DNA from: Gemmatimonadota bacterium
Lineage (GTDB): Bacteria; Gemmatimonadota; Gemmatimonadetes; Longimicrobiales; Gaopeijiaceae
Assembly (NCBI GenBank): GCA_024638395.1
Contig: JAHEKK010000144.1
Span: 1-7,575 of the forward strand
Direction of reading: 5' to 3'
Length of the DNA: 7,575 nucleotides
Shown: in pieces, positions 1-6,120 of the stretch
Layout: each line of letters opens with the position of its first letter
Position numbering within the stretch: the first letter of the stretch is position 1
Translations under genes and position numbers: made by a program
The notes under the pieces: generated by a model
What the model was told of the DNA's origin: nothing
Seen by the model: the letters and a program-made list of their open reading frames with translations, nothing else
Databases searched by the model: none

Positions 1-1612
1 TGTACCCGCCGTAGCTCCAGCCCATGAGGAGGAGGGAGTCCGGATGGGCCACGCCCAAGTCGACGACCTCGTCCACGCCCGCCATCAGATCATCCATGTC
101 GCCGAATCCCCAATCCCGGACATTGGCGAATCTGAAGTCCCGCCCATAACCGGTGCTGCCCCGTGGGTTGGGGCGGAGGACGGCGTACCCCTCCTGGGCG
201 AAGTACTGGATGTTGTAGATCGAAGGCGAGCCGGTGAACGACTGCGAGAAGACGCCGGCGGGCCCGCCGTGGACGTTCAGGACGAGGGGATAGCGGCGGG
301 CCGGATCGTAGTCGACCGGATAGGTGAGTAGCCCCTCGATCTGGAAGCGGCCGTCCTCGGACTCCCACGACAGCAACTCCGTCCGTCCCATCTCGGGAAC
401 CTCGACCGACCCGTGCAGGTCCGTCACGGCCTCGGGGGAGAAGTTGGTCAGGGATGACACCTGGACATCCACGGGAGTGCCGGTCGTCTGCCAGGTGAAC
501 GCCATGCGATAGGCGCCCGTGGCGAATGACGCGGCGCCGACCACGCCGTCCCCCGACGTGATCTGCCGAAGGGGGCCGCCGTCGACGGGGAGAGCCGTGA
601 TGTGGCGGGTCGTCCCGAGTGACTCGCTGAGGAGGACCTCGGAGCCGTCCCGCGACCAGTCCAGGAGGCCGCCGCTCCGGTCGTGGCTGTCGCTGAGCTT
701 AACGGGCTCGCCACCGTCCGAGGGGACGACGTAGACATCACCGAGCCCTACGCGCTCAGCCTGATCTCCCGACGAAGTAAAGGCAATCCGCAGTCCGTCC
801 GGCGAATACAAGGGGTTTCCGTCCGTGCCGCCCAGCGTCACGAGGGGGGTGATCGTTCCGGTCCCATCGGCGGGGACCGTCGACAGATCCGATGCTCGTG
901 CCCCCTCGTCGAGGCGCGGGTCGGCTTGGTGAGCGAAGGCGAAGACGCTCCCGTCGGGGGACCAGTCGAAGCCGGTCACGTGGAACGAACCCTCCGTATG
1001 GCGGGTCGACTCGGCGGGAGCCGCCGCATCGGGGTCGAAGGGGACGCTGTAGATGTGGTTGTACTTGAAATCCTGATCCACGAAGATGGGGTCCCGTTTT
1101 TCGCGCCGGCGGGTCTCTTCTTCCTCGGTATCGGGGTCCCGCATGAGATAGGCGATGCGGCTGCCGTCGGGAGACCAATCGAAGGAACCTACCCCGCTCT
1201 CCGCGTCCGTAGCGGCAAAGGCCTCTCCGCCGTCGACGGAGATGACCCACACCTGGTTCTGGGGTCCGTCGGATCCGGAGCCGCTCCCCCGGCGGCTGGT
1301 GAACGCAAGCCACTCGCCGTCCGGAGAGAAGGCAGGGTTGGTGGCGGAATGCTCGCCCCGGGTGAACTGGACGCTCCCGTCGCCGTCTGCCATCCAGATA
1401 TGGCTGAGGTACTCGGATTTCTCTCCCTCCATGACCGGAACGCGGACCACATAGGCGATTTGCTGGCCGTCGGGCGAAATGGCCGTCTGGGACACGGCCT
1501 TGAATTCCATGCTCTTCTCGGGCGTCCAGCGGAGGGGCTCAGCATCCTGGGCGGCGAGGCCGGAGGCCGTGAACGCAAGGAGCAATAAGGAGGGACGAAC
1601 CATGGCGCGCAT
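1..1612 (-). CDS. S9 family prolyl-oligopeptidase-type serine peptidase, secreted (3' end outside window)
   Basis: Probable exported serine peptidase hydrolysing short peptides, with a beta-propeller gating an alpha/beta-hydrolase domain. 537 codons are visible. Residues 1-21 form a signal peptide (basic start, Leu-rich core, likely cleavage after Leu-Ala-Ala). Residues 40-330 carry propeller blades marked by SPDG motifs near 46, 96, 147, 218 and 270 and a degenerate SRDG at 320. The catalytic domain starts near 410, with HGGP (oxyanion region) at 448-451, PNPRGSTGYG at 481-490 and the nucleophile motif GWSYGGY at 531-537, Ser533. The catalytic Asp and His would lie in the missing C-terminus. 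The GWSYGGY motif fits the S9B/S9C (DPP-IV or acylaminoacyl-peptidase-like) branches. The start at 1612 is chosen because GAGG at 1621-1624 lies 8 bases upstream; an in-frame ATG at 1603 is the alternative. It lies 84 bases downstream of the thioesterase gene on the same strand. Confidence 0.93.
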   Translation of the reverse strand, partial: MRAMVRPSLLLLAFTASGLAAQDAEPLRWTPEKSMEFKAVSQTAISPDGQQIAYVVRVPVMEGEKSEYLSHIWMADGDGSVQFTRGEHSATNPAFSPDGEWLAFTSRRGSGSGSDGPQNQVWVISVDGGEAFAATDAESGVGSFDWSPDGSRIAYLMRDPDTEEEETRRREKRDPIFVDQDFKYNHIYSVPFDPDAAAPAESTRHTEGSFHVTGFDWSPDGSVFAFAHQADPRLDEGARASDLSTVPADGTGTITPLVTLGGTDGNPLYSPDGLRIAFTSSGDQAERVGLGDVYVVPSDGGEPVKLSDSHDRSGGLLDWSRDGSEVLLSESLGTTRHITALPVDGGPLRQITSGDGVVGAASFATGAYRMAFTWQTTGTPVDVQVSSLTNFSPEAVTDLHGSVEVPEMGRTELLSWESEDGRFQIEGLLTYPVDYDPARRYPLVLNVHGGPAGVFSQSFTGSPSIYNIQYFAQEGYAVLRPNPRGSTGYGRDFRFANVRDWGFGDMDDLMAGVDEVVDLGVAHPDSLLLMGWSYGGY

Positions 1613-1696
1613 TTCGAGGACCTCGTGGTGGCAGGTGAACCAGCCTCGAAAGTACGAGTGCCCGGAAGCCCCGAGCAAACCCTGCCAGACCGGGCG

Positions 1697-2485
1697 TCAG
1701 ACCCTGGCGCCGTCCCGGGTTCCGTGCTCCAGTGTGGAGACCACTGTCTGATGGAGGACGTGAGAGAGCTCCTGGACGTAGGGCTCGCGGATCATGTCCA
1801 GGTGGTCCGTAGGGATCTCGACCACCTCGCCCTGGCCGCTGGCGAGGGACATCCACGTCTTCTCGTGGGTCTTCGACGTGCCCTCCGCCGCCAATACCAG
1901 CATGGTGGCGGCCACGGGCTCAGGCCGGTACGCGTCACGGGATGCGGCCAGCATGCGCCAGAAATAGCGCGTACGGATTCCCCAGAATCGCGGCAGGCGA
2001 CGACCCGTTCGGACGCAGATGTTGGTTACGGACCGTTTGATGGGCAGCGAGAACCAGCGGCGCCAAAGCCGTTTCAGAGGCGGATGCGGCGATCTCGGCA
2101 GCGCTGCGACGGCAGGGGTCGCCCCCTTGTCTTCAGGCCTCGGGGGGAAGCGCGAGTCGATGAGGGCCAGAAGCGCGACCTCATGGCCCGCCGACTCCAG
2201 TTGCCGCACCATCTCGAACGCCAGCGTCCCGCCAATGGAGTATCCTACGATCACCATCCCGCCCTCGGGGCCGGTGTCCAGAAGCTCCTCAACGTATTTC
2301 GACGCCAGCTCCGGAATGGTCCGTGTGGGTGGCGGGGCGCCGTCGTACCCGTCCATGCGAACCCCCCAGACGCGGAAGCGGCCCGGCAGGTAGCGGGCGA
2401 CGGAGCGGGCGTAGTCGATTCCACCGTCAGCCCCGTGCACCATGAAGATGGAGGGTCCCTCCCCCTCGGGGTCGACAGGGACCAC
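1697..2485 (-). CDS. Stand-alone thioesterase domain protein (NRPS/PKS type, alpha/beta hydrolase)
   Basis: Likely cytoplasmic hydrolase cleaving acyl or peptidyl thioesters from a carrier protein. With the GTG start at 2485 it has 262 residues, the usual size of a type II thioesterase. Visible are the oxyanion-strand motif FMVHGADGG (His17), the nucleophile elbow VGYSIGGTLAFE (Ser83), the acidic residue in LLALIDSRFP (Asp110), and the catalytic histidine in PTDHLDMIREP (His228). Between Asp110 and His228 lies a basic, aromatic-rich segment in the position of the family's lid. The frame stays open upstream to a TTG at 2812, with an ATG at 2695, but that stretch has poor codons (ATA, TTA, repeated AGA) and no domain, so I treat it as non-coding. 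A CTG at 2515 behind AAAGGGGG is another possible start. No synthase or carrier protein is in the window. Function as an acyl-transferring or editing esterase is possible; the fold call is firm, the start is not. Confidence 0.85.
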   Translation of the reverse strand: MVPVDPEGEGPSIFMVHGADGGIDYARSVARYLPGRFRVWGVRMDGYDGAPPPTRTIPELASKYVEELLDTGPEGGMVIVGYSIGGTLAFEMVRQLESAGHEVALLALIDSRFPPRPEDKGATPAVAALPRSPHPPLKRLWRRWFSLPIKRSVTNICVRTGRRLPRFWGIRTRYFWRMLAASRDAYRPEPVAATMLVLAAEGTSKTHEKTWMSLASGQGEVVEIPTDHLDMIREPYVQELSHVLHQTVVSTLEHGTRDGARV

Positions 2486-2624
2486 GCTCCGGGCAGTGTC
2501 GGGCCTGTAGGACAGCGTCTGCCCCCTTTGTGCCGGGTGTGGGGAAAAGGGATGCGTTCTACGTCTTATCAGACGTTTTCCACCGTAAGTGTCGGCTCCG
2601 CGGGCTCCTCTGCTGACCTGTACA

Positions 2625-2638
2625 GCCCCTTTCGGGGC
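2625..2638 (-). other. Leader hairpin with GAAA (GNRA) tetraloop on the thioesterase side
   Basis: Read on the minus strand, GCCCC-GAAA-GGGGC forms a 5-bp GC stem capped by a GNRA loop, about 10 bases after the predicted minus-strand transcription start. Such a structure near a 5' end could stabilise the leader. It has no U-tract and is not a terminator. Confidence 0.35.
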
Positions 2639-2653
2639 GCCAGGGTTTGACGG

Positions 2654-2681
2654 TTGATAGGGCCTGACGGCATGCTGTAAA
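2654..2681 (+). promoter_or_regulatory. Candidate sigma70-type promoter toward the glycosyltransferase
   Basis: TTGATA (2654-2659), a 16-base spacer, then TGTAAA (2676-2681) preceded by TG one base upstream (2673-2674, an extended -10). Expected transcription start is near 2688, about 38 bases before the Shine-Dalgarno-supported ATG at 2726. Matches are 4/6 for the -10, so this is a prediction from sequence alone. Confidence 0.4.
2654..2681 (-). promoter_or_regulatory. Candidate sigma70-type promoter toward the thioesterase, same hexamers read in reverse
   Basis: On the minus strand the same two boxes read TTTACA (2681-2676, 5/6 to the -35 consensus) and TATCAA (2659-2654, 4/6 to the -10) with the same 16-base spacer. 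Expected start is near 2647. Transcripts starting there would exclude the ATG at 2695, supporting the downstream GTG start of the thioesterase. Confidence 0.35.
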
Positions 2682-2690
2682 CATATGTTT
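2679..2690. repeat. 12-bp perfect palindrome, possible operator
   Basis: AAACATATGTTT is a perfect inverted repeat in otherwise GC-rich DNA. It overlaps the plus-strand -10 box and predicted start site and the minus-strand -35 box, so a dimeric repressor bound here could block both promoters. No binding protein is identified; an AT-rich palindrome of this size can also arise by chance. Confidence 0.35.
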
Positions 2691-2713
2691 CTCATGGATT
2701 CTCGTGGTTCCAG

Positions 2714-2720
2714 AAGGAGG
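2714..2720 (+). promoter_or_regulatory. Perfect Shine-Dalgarno sequence
   Basis: AAGGAGG with a 5-base spacer to the ATG at 2726. It is out of frame with the glycosyltransferase domain by one base, which is why it matters for deciding that gene's start. Confidence 0.6.
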
Positions 2721-2725
2721 CGTCC

Positions 2726-2929
2726 ATGGTGGTGCCGCCGTCGAGGAGGGTGGAGGGCAGTGGACGGAGCCCCAGATCCCCCTTTCTTGAGGCCGCATCG
2801 GGGCGGCCTCAACGTCAGCAGCGGGCCGCACGAAACTCAAGGAATGGGCCCTCGTATCTGCCAAATCGGTGCGCCGGTGTCCCTGTCGGTCATCATTCCG
2901 GCACGGGACGCCGCGGCGACCATCGGTGA
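2726..2929 (+). CDS. Possible leader ORF, or misframed true 5' end of the glycosyltransferase gene
   Basis: The best ribosome-binding site in the control region, AAGGAGG at 2714-2720, lies 5 bases before this ATG. The 67-codon frame is Arg-, Ser- and Pro-rich, resembles no family I recognise, and overlaps the first 86 bases of the glycosyltransferase frame, which is shifted by +1 relative to it. Three readings are possible: a translated leader peptide coupled to the glycosyltransferase, a +1 frameshift (natural or an assembly error) joining this start to it, or chance. A run of five C then three T at 2778-2785 is the most likely place for a one-base error. If the frames join there, the fused protein would have about 380 residues. 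Confidence 0.3.
   Translation: MVVPPSRRVEGSGRSPRSPFLEAASGRPQRQQRAARNSRNGPSYLPNRCAGVPVGHHSGTGRRGDHR
2787..2812 (+). repeat. 10-bp perfect inverted repeat in the glycosyltransferase leader
   Basis: TTGAGGCCGC (2787-2796) and GCGGCCTCAA (2803-2812) flank a six-base loop ATCGGG. The stem is perfect and GC-rich. There is no following T-run on either strand, so it is not a standard intrinsic terminator. It sits 31 bases before the ATG at 2844, inside the 2726 ORF and immediately after a C5T3 run. It could modulate translation or RNA stability. Confidence 0.55.
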
Positions 2930-3869
2930 CCAACTCTCGGCCTTGTCCATGCAGGATTGGGACGAGCCCTGGGAGGTCATCGTCGTCGACAATGGAAGCA
3001 CCGACGGAACCCCGGAGTTGGTGGAGCGTTTCCAGGCTTCGATTCCGCACCTTCGGATACTGGACGCCGGTCCAAGGGCCGGGCCCGGCCGCGCCAGGAA
3101 CGCCGGCATCCGCTCTGCGCGTTCGGACCATCTCGCCTTCACCGACGCGGACGACGTCGTGGGCGCCGAGTGGGTGGCGACCATGGCCAGTGCGCTACGC
3201 CGGTCCCCGGTGGTGTGCGGACGGCTCGAATACCGACGGCTGAACTCGACGCAACTCGTGCGGCAGTGCGGCCGTCCCCAGACGGCGGGCCTCCAGACGA
3301 CCTGGTATCCGCCGGGGTGGCCCCACGGAAGCGGGTGCAACCTCGGGGCGCGACGGGCGGCCCTCGATCGGGTCGACGGATTCGACGAGGAGCTTCCGTG
3401 TCTGACCGACACGGACCTTTGCCTCAGACTCCAGGCCGCCGGGGTACGACTGGAGTACGTTGCCGGTGCCGTGGTCCACTATCGGTGGCGCAGGACCGAA
3501 GCCGGGGCCTTTCGGCAGGCCAGGAATTGGGCCCGCATCAACACGCGGCTGTATCGAGACCACACCGCGTCGGCTGACCGCATCGGCTCATGGCTCGGCC
3601 ACGCGAAGGACTGGCTGCGCCTGGCGGGCAAGCTTCCGAAACTGCGAGACCCGGTCCGACGCGGGCAGGTCCTTCGCGCAGCCGGGCATCAGCTCGGTCT
3701 CCTATTGGGCGCCGCGAGGTTCGGGGTCGCTCCCCTCCCCGCGCGGGTGCCAAGCGGCCCATTGCCGGGCTCGATCGGGCGTCACGGCGCGCGGGCCAGC
3801 GGAGCCGTGAAGCCCCGGCAGGGGACGCCGGGCGAAGCGGACCGGGAGGCCGTCGCTCCCTTGGGCTGA
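2844..3869 (+). CDS. Family 2 glycosyltransferase (GT-A fold)
   Basis: Probable cytoplasmic, inverting nucleotide-sugar-dependent glycosyltransferase, 341 residues from the ATG at 2844. Visible in order: first Rossmann strand SVIIPARDAA (15-24), nucleotide-binding VVDNGSTDGT (47-56), GRARNAGIRSA (82-92), the metal-binding DADD motif (101-104, the DxD equivalent), the acceptor-side GSGCNLGARRAALDRVDGFDE (162-182 region), a TDTDLCLRL segment in the position of the family's catalytic ED motif (188-196), and HYRWRR (212-217). After about residue 285 the sequence becomes Arg/Pro/Gly-rich without recognisable domain. No membrane segment is evident. Acceptor is unknown; divergent pairing with a thioesterase could suggest a glycosylated lipid or metabolite. 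AAGGA abuts this ATG with no spacer, so the start is uncertain: GTG 2877 or the shifted ATG at 2726 are alternatives. Confidence 0.87.
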   Translation: MGPRICQIGAPVSLSVIIPARDAAATIGDQLSALSMQDWDEPWEVIVVDNGSTDGTPELVERFQASIPHLRILDAGPRAGPGRARNAGIRSARSDHLAFTDADDVVGAEWVATMASALRRSPVVCGRLEYRRLNSTQLVRQCGRPQTAGLQTTWYPPGWPHGSGCNLGARRAALDRVDGFDEELPCLTDTDLCLRLQAAGVRLEYVAGAVVHYRWRRTEAGAFRQARNWARINTRLYRDHTASADRIGSWLGHAKDWLRLAGKLPKLRDPVRRGQVLRAAGHQLGLLLGAARFGVAPLPARVPSGPLPGSIGRHGARASGAVKPRQGTPGEADREAVAPLG

Positions 3870-3971
3870 ACGTGGTTTCCGGGATGCTCCGCGACGAGAG
3901 GGACGAAGAGGCGGTCGCTGTTTTCCACGTTGAAGGCCGGCTCCCGCCGCGATAGCAGAACTTCGCTGGCT
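3870..3971. other. Short convergent intergenic gap
   Basis: About 100 bases between the converging glycosyltransferase and small membrane protein genes. A 7-bp inverted repeat, AACGTGG (3869-3875) and CCACGTT (3925-3931), encloses a shorter GCGAC/GTCGC pair, but the long loop and the lack of a proper U-tract make it an unconvincing terminator. Confidence 0.4.
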
Positions 3972-4163
3972 CTATTTCGAGCGAGTGACCCAGTAGAGGA
4001 GGACCACGGCCCCAATGGCGGCAACGGCCACGATGGGCCGGTTCTGAGCGTAGTTCATGGTGTTGGAGGCGAAGCGCCCGAACGCGGCAATGAAGTCCGC
4101 GACCCAGGTGCCGAAGTATTCGACGAAGGCCTGGCTGGCCGCGAAAAGAAGCGCGTTCGTCAT
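3972..4163 (-). CDS. Small single-pass membrane protein, function unknown
   Basis: 63 residues from the ATG at 4163. I do not recognise the family. The first 40 residues are rich in Ala and aromatics (FAASQAFVEYFGTWVADFIA) and could form an amphipathic or membrane-associated helix. Residues 43-60 form one strong transmembrane segment (PIVAVAAIGAVVLLYWV), ending in a basic RSK tail, which by the positive-inside rule suggests a cytoplasmic C-terminus. GGAGG at 4175-4179 lies 11 bases upstream, slightly far. The frame opens to 4220, but the extra 19 residues are not hydrophobic and lie upstream of the ribosome-binding site. It follows the M61 gene by 70 bases on the same strand and is probably the last gene of that operon. 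Composition and placement support a real gene; conservation would settle it. Confidence 0.6.
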   Translation of the reverse strand: MTNALLFAASQAFVEYFGTWVADFIAAFGRFASNTMNYAQNRPIVAVAAIGAVVLLYWVTRSK

Positions 4164-4233
4164 GGTGTTCCATCCCTCCCCGGGACCATCGAGAAACTGC
4201 CTGGAGGCCTGTCGCCCCACTCTTCGCCCTCTG

Positions 4234-6117
4234 TCACCGCGGGCTCAGCCAATCGTTGCGAAAAGCACGGGCCCCATCGCTCAAGGAGCCTCCTGCGGCT
4301 TCGGCGGGCCGGACCGTGAGGTTGGGGTCGGACTCCACGGTGACCTCCCCGACAAACTCGCCTCCTCGGCCCCGCCACACCACCTGGATACGGTCGCCGG
4401 GACGGTGGCCCTCGAGGATCCGGTTGAGCACGCGGGGCCCCGTAAGGGCCTCTCCATCGAGAGAAACGAGGACATCGTCCCGTTCGATACCGGTTCGGTA
4501 GAGCGGTGTGTTGATTCGTACCGGAGCGCGGACCCAAGCTCCGTCGGGGCCATACTCGAGGCCTGCGTTCCCGATCCAGGGCTGGGCCTCGTTCCCCTCC
4601 ACCAGGAAGCCGGCCCGGGCCAGAAGCGCAGGATAATCGGGGACGGGAACCTGAGGATCGCGATCCGTGCCGCGGACATACTGGTCGAAGAAGGACCTCG
4701 CGAACTCGGCGTCGCCCAGGACGTCGCCCAGCACCGTCTCCAGATCATCGACATCGTATGGGCGAAAATCCCTCCCGTGGCGGATCCACATCTCCCTCAT
4801 GAAGTCGTCCAGTGACCTCCCGGAGAAGCGTTGACGGATGGAGAGATCGAGGGCCAGGCCGAGAGCCGCACCCCACGTGTAGTAGGAGATGAAGGTGTTC
4901 GAGCGGTTCTGGGGATCCACGGAGACTGCGGCGTCGACGAAGGGCGCCTGCATCGACATCTCGATGGGACTGTAGAATCCCCGCCCGGGGCTGTTGGTGA
5001 CCGTACTGACGAGGGAGCCCAGGCGCGACGCGAACTCGGCCACATCGATGACGCCGGCGCGTGCCATGGCGAGGTCGTCGTAGTAGCTGGTGAACCCTTC
5101 CCCGAACCACAACTCCTGGGAGACGTCGGCTGCCTCGAAGTCGAACGGCTCCAGAGAGGCCGGGCGTATTCGCTCGATGTTCCAGGCGTGGAAGAACTCG
5201 TGGGCGACCGTTCCGAGGGCCGACAGTTCCACCTCCGCCAGATGTCCCTGTCTGGAGAGCACCGTCGAGTTTCGATGCTCCATTCCGTCGCCCGCCGCCC
5301 AGGGGAGGTAGGAAGCGAGAAACGTGTAGGTTCCGTAGTCGAAGGCCGGGAGCTCGCCGAAGACGGCCACTTCCTGGTCGACGACCTTCTTCACCTTCTC
5401 CACATAGCGATCAAGCTCGTCGGGGGAGCCTTCGTGGTGCAACGCGAAACGAATGGAGTACGGAGTGCCCTGCGATTCCACGGTCCACTCGCGGATGTCC
5501 AGCTCCGCCAGGAGGACCGGGCTGTCGAGGAAATAGGCCTGGTCCGGGGCCGTGAAGGTCAGAGGGTCCTCGGTGGGCACCAACTGCGTGGCGGCGACCC
5601 AGCCGCTGCCCTCCGGCGGTTGAAAGCGGATCTCGACGGGCCGTTCCTCGAGCCCCCGGGCCCACATCATGGAAGCCGGGATGTTGAGCATGGCACCTTC
5701 CCGGTCCACGCTCGCATAGGTCCCGTCGATGCGGTCTGCGAATAGCGTGTAGCGCACGGTGACCGTGCCGTCGTGCCCGGTCACTGTCCATTGGTGCAGA
5801 TCGGGCCGCTCGGCCTGGAGGGTTCGCTCCGCCCCATCCGCGATCCGGACGTCGTAGACGTTCTTGGCAAACTCGTGGAGGGCGTACCGGCCCGGCGAGG
5901 TCCGGCTCATTCGAATTTCGAGGGGAGTGGGGGGAAGGGCCGGGAACGTGACCTCCACCTCGGCCTCATGATGGACCGCGTTGGGGAAGGAGACGTGGTA
6001 GACGATGGCGTCCTCTGAAGCCGTGGGCTGGCTCTCCGACGGGGCGGCGCAGGCTCCGCAACCGAGGACGAGGGCCAGGATGCACGGGCCTCCTTGCCAC
6101 GGGTCGTTCCGTCGCAT
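4234..6117 (-). CDS. M61 family metallopeptidase lipoprotein with C-terminal PDZ domain
   Basis: Probable zinc aminopeptidase of the glycyl-aminopeptidase family, acting outside the cytoplasm, 627 residues, normal length for M61. The N-terminus has a hydrophobic core and a possible lipobox (VLGC, Cys20), followed by a Ser/Pro/Thr-rich linker. Residues 37-215 form the family's beta-rich N-terminal domain. The catalytic part has the GDGMEHRNST segment (276-285), matching the family's substrate-binding GG-x-EH region with Asp in the second position, the zinc motif HEFFHAWN (His306, Glu307, His310), and the third ligand candidate Glu340 in LWFGEGFTSYY. A PDZ-like domain lies at about 520-600, with YRTGIERDDVLVSLDG. 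The start ATG lies 3 bases after the GMC gene's stop, with GGAG at 6127-6130 and a 9-base spacer, so translational coupling is likely. Lipidation is less sure than the enzyme family, because Leu at -2 of the lipobox is unusual. Confidence 0.94.
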   Translation of the reverse strand: MRRNDPWQGGPCILALVLGCGACAAPSESQPTASEDAIVYHVSFPNAVHHEAEVEVTFPALPPTPLEIRMSRTSPGRYALHEFAKNVYDVRIADGAERTLQAERPDLHQWTVTGHDGTVTVRYTLFADRIDGTYASVDREGAMLNIPASMMWARGLEERPVEIRFQPPEGSGWVAATQLVPTEDPLTFTAPDQAYFLDSPVLLAELDIREWTVESQGTPYSIRFALHHEGSPDELDRYVEKVKKVVDQEVAVFGELPAFDYGTYTFLASYLPWAAGDGMEHRNSTVLSRQGHLAEVELSALGTVAHEFFHAWNIERIRPASLEPFDFEAADVSQELWFGEGFTSYYDDLAMARAGVIDVAEFASRLGSLVSTVTNSPGRGFYSPIEMSMQAPFVDAAVSVDPQNRSNTFISYYTWGAALGLALDLSIRQRFSGRSLDDFMREMWIRHGRDFRPYDVDDLETVLGDVLGDAEFARSFFDQYVRGTDRDPQVPVPDYPALLARAGFLVEGNEAQPWIGNAGLEYGPDGAWVRAPVRINTPLYRTGIERDDVLVSLDGEALTGPRVLNRILEGHRPGDRIQVVWRGRGGEFVGEVTVESDPNLTVRPAEAAGGSLSDGARAFRNDWLSPR

Positions 6118-6120
6118 TGT

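Larger units (their letters stand above)
2486..2843. promoter_or_regulatory. Divergent intergenic control region between thioesterase and glycosyltransferase genes
   Basis: About 360 bases between two divergently transcribed genes. Both flanking frames happen to stay open here but use rare codons and show no domain. It contains the only clearly AT-rich patch of the window (around 2640-2700), a mirror-symmetric candidate promoter, a 12-bp palindrome, hairpins on both leader sides and a perfect ribosome-binding site at 2714-2720. These are listed separately. The size and content suggest regulated transcription or translation of one or both genes; no regulator gene is adjacent. Confidence 0.6.

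Noticed and set aside
683..1588. Long plus-strand open frame (301 codons) opposite the S9 gene
   Set aside because: Antisense shadow. The minus strand here shows a signal peptide, repeated SPDG propeller motifs and a serine peptidase core; the plus frame has no domain.
1660..1695. Inverted repeat GCCCGG/CCGGGC between the thioesterase and S9 genes as a terminator
   Set aside because: Only a 6-bp stem with a 24-base loop and no U-tract; it does not argue for separate transcription units.
1625..2650. Plus-strand open frame of 341 codons opposite the thioesterase
   Set aside because: Antisense shadow caused by high GC; the minus strand carries the complete thioesterase catalytic set.
2692..2727. 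Eleven-residue minus-strand peptide (MDASFWNHENP) whose stop overlaps ATG 2695
   Set aside because: It looks protein-like and has an ATGA overlap, but has no ribosome-binding site and lies upstream of the predicted minus-strand transcription start; probably chance.
2486..2812. N-terminal extension of the thioesterase to ATG 2695 or TTG 2812
   Set aside because: The extra codons include ATA, TTA and repeated AGA, contain no domain, have no good ribosome-binding site and cross the candidate promoter.
2685..2843. Glycosyltransferase start at ATG 2685
   Set aside because: It lies at or before the predicted transcription start, has no ribosome-binding site, and adds an Arg/Trp-rich stretch unlike a glycosyltransferase N-terminus.
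3782..4024. Minus-strand 80-codon frame across the convergent gap, with quite natural codon use around 3850-3960
   Set aside because: It overlaps both the glycosyltransferase end and the small membrane protein, has no supported start, and shows no recognisable domain. A decayed gene fragment remains possible.
4057..5745. Plus-strand open frames (252 and 304 codons) opposite the M61 gene
   Set aside because: Shadows of a well-supported M61 peptidase with HExxH, third ligand and PDZ domain.
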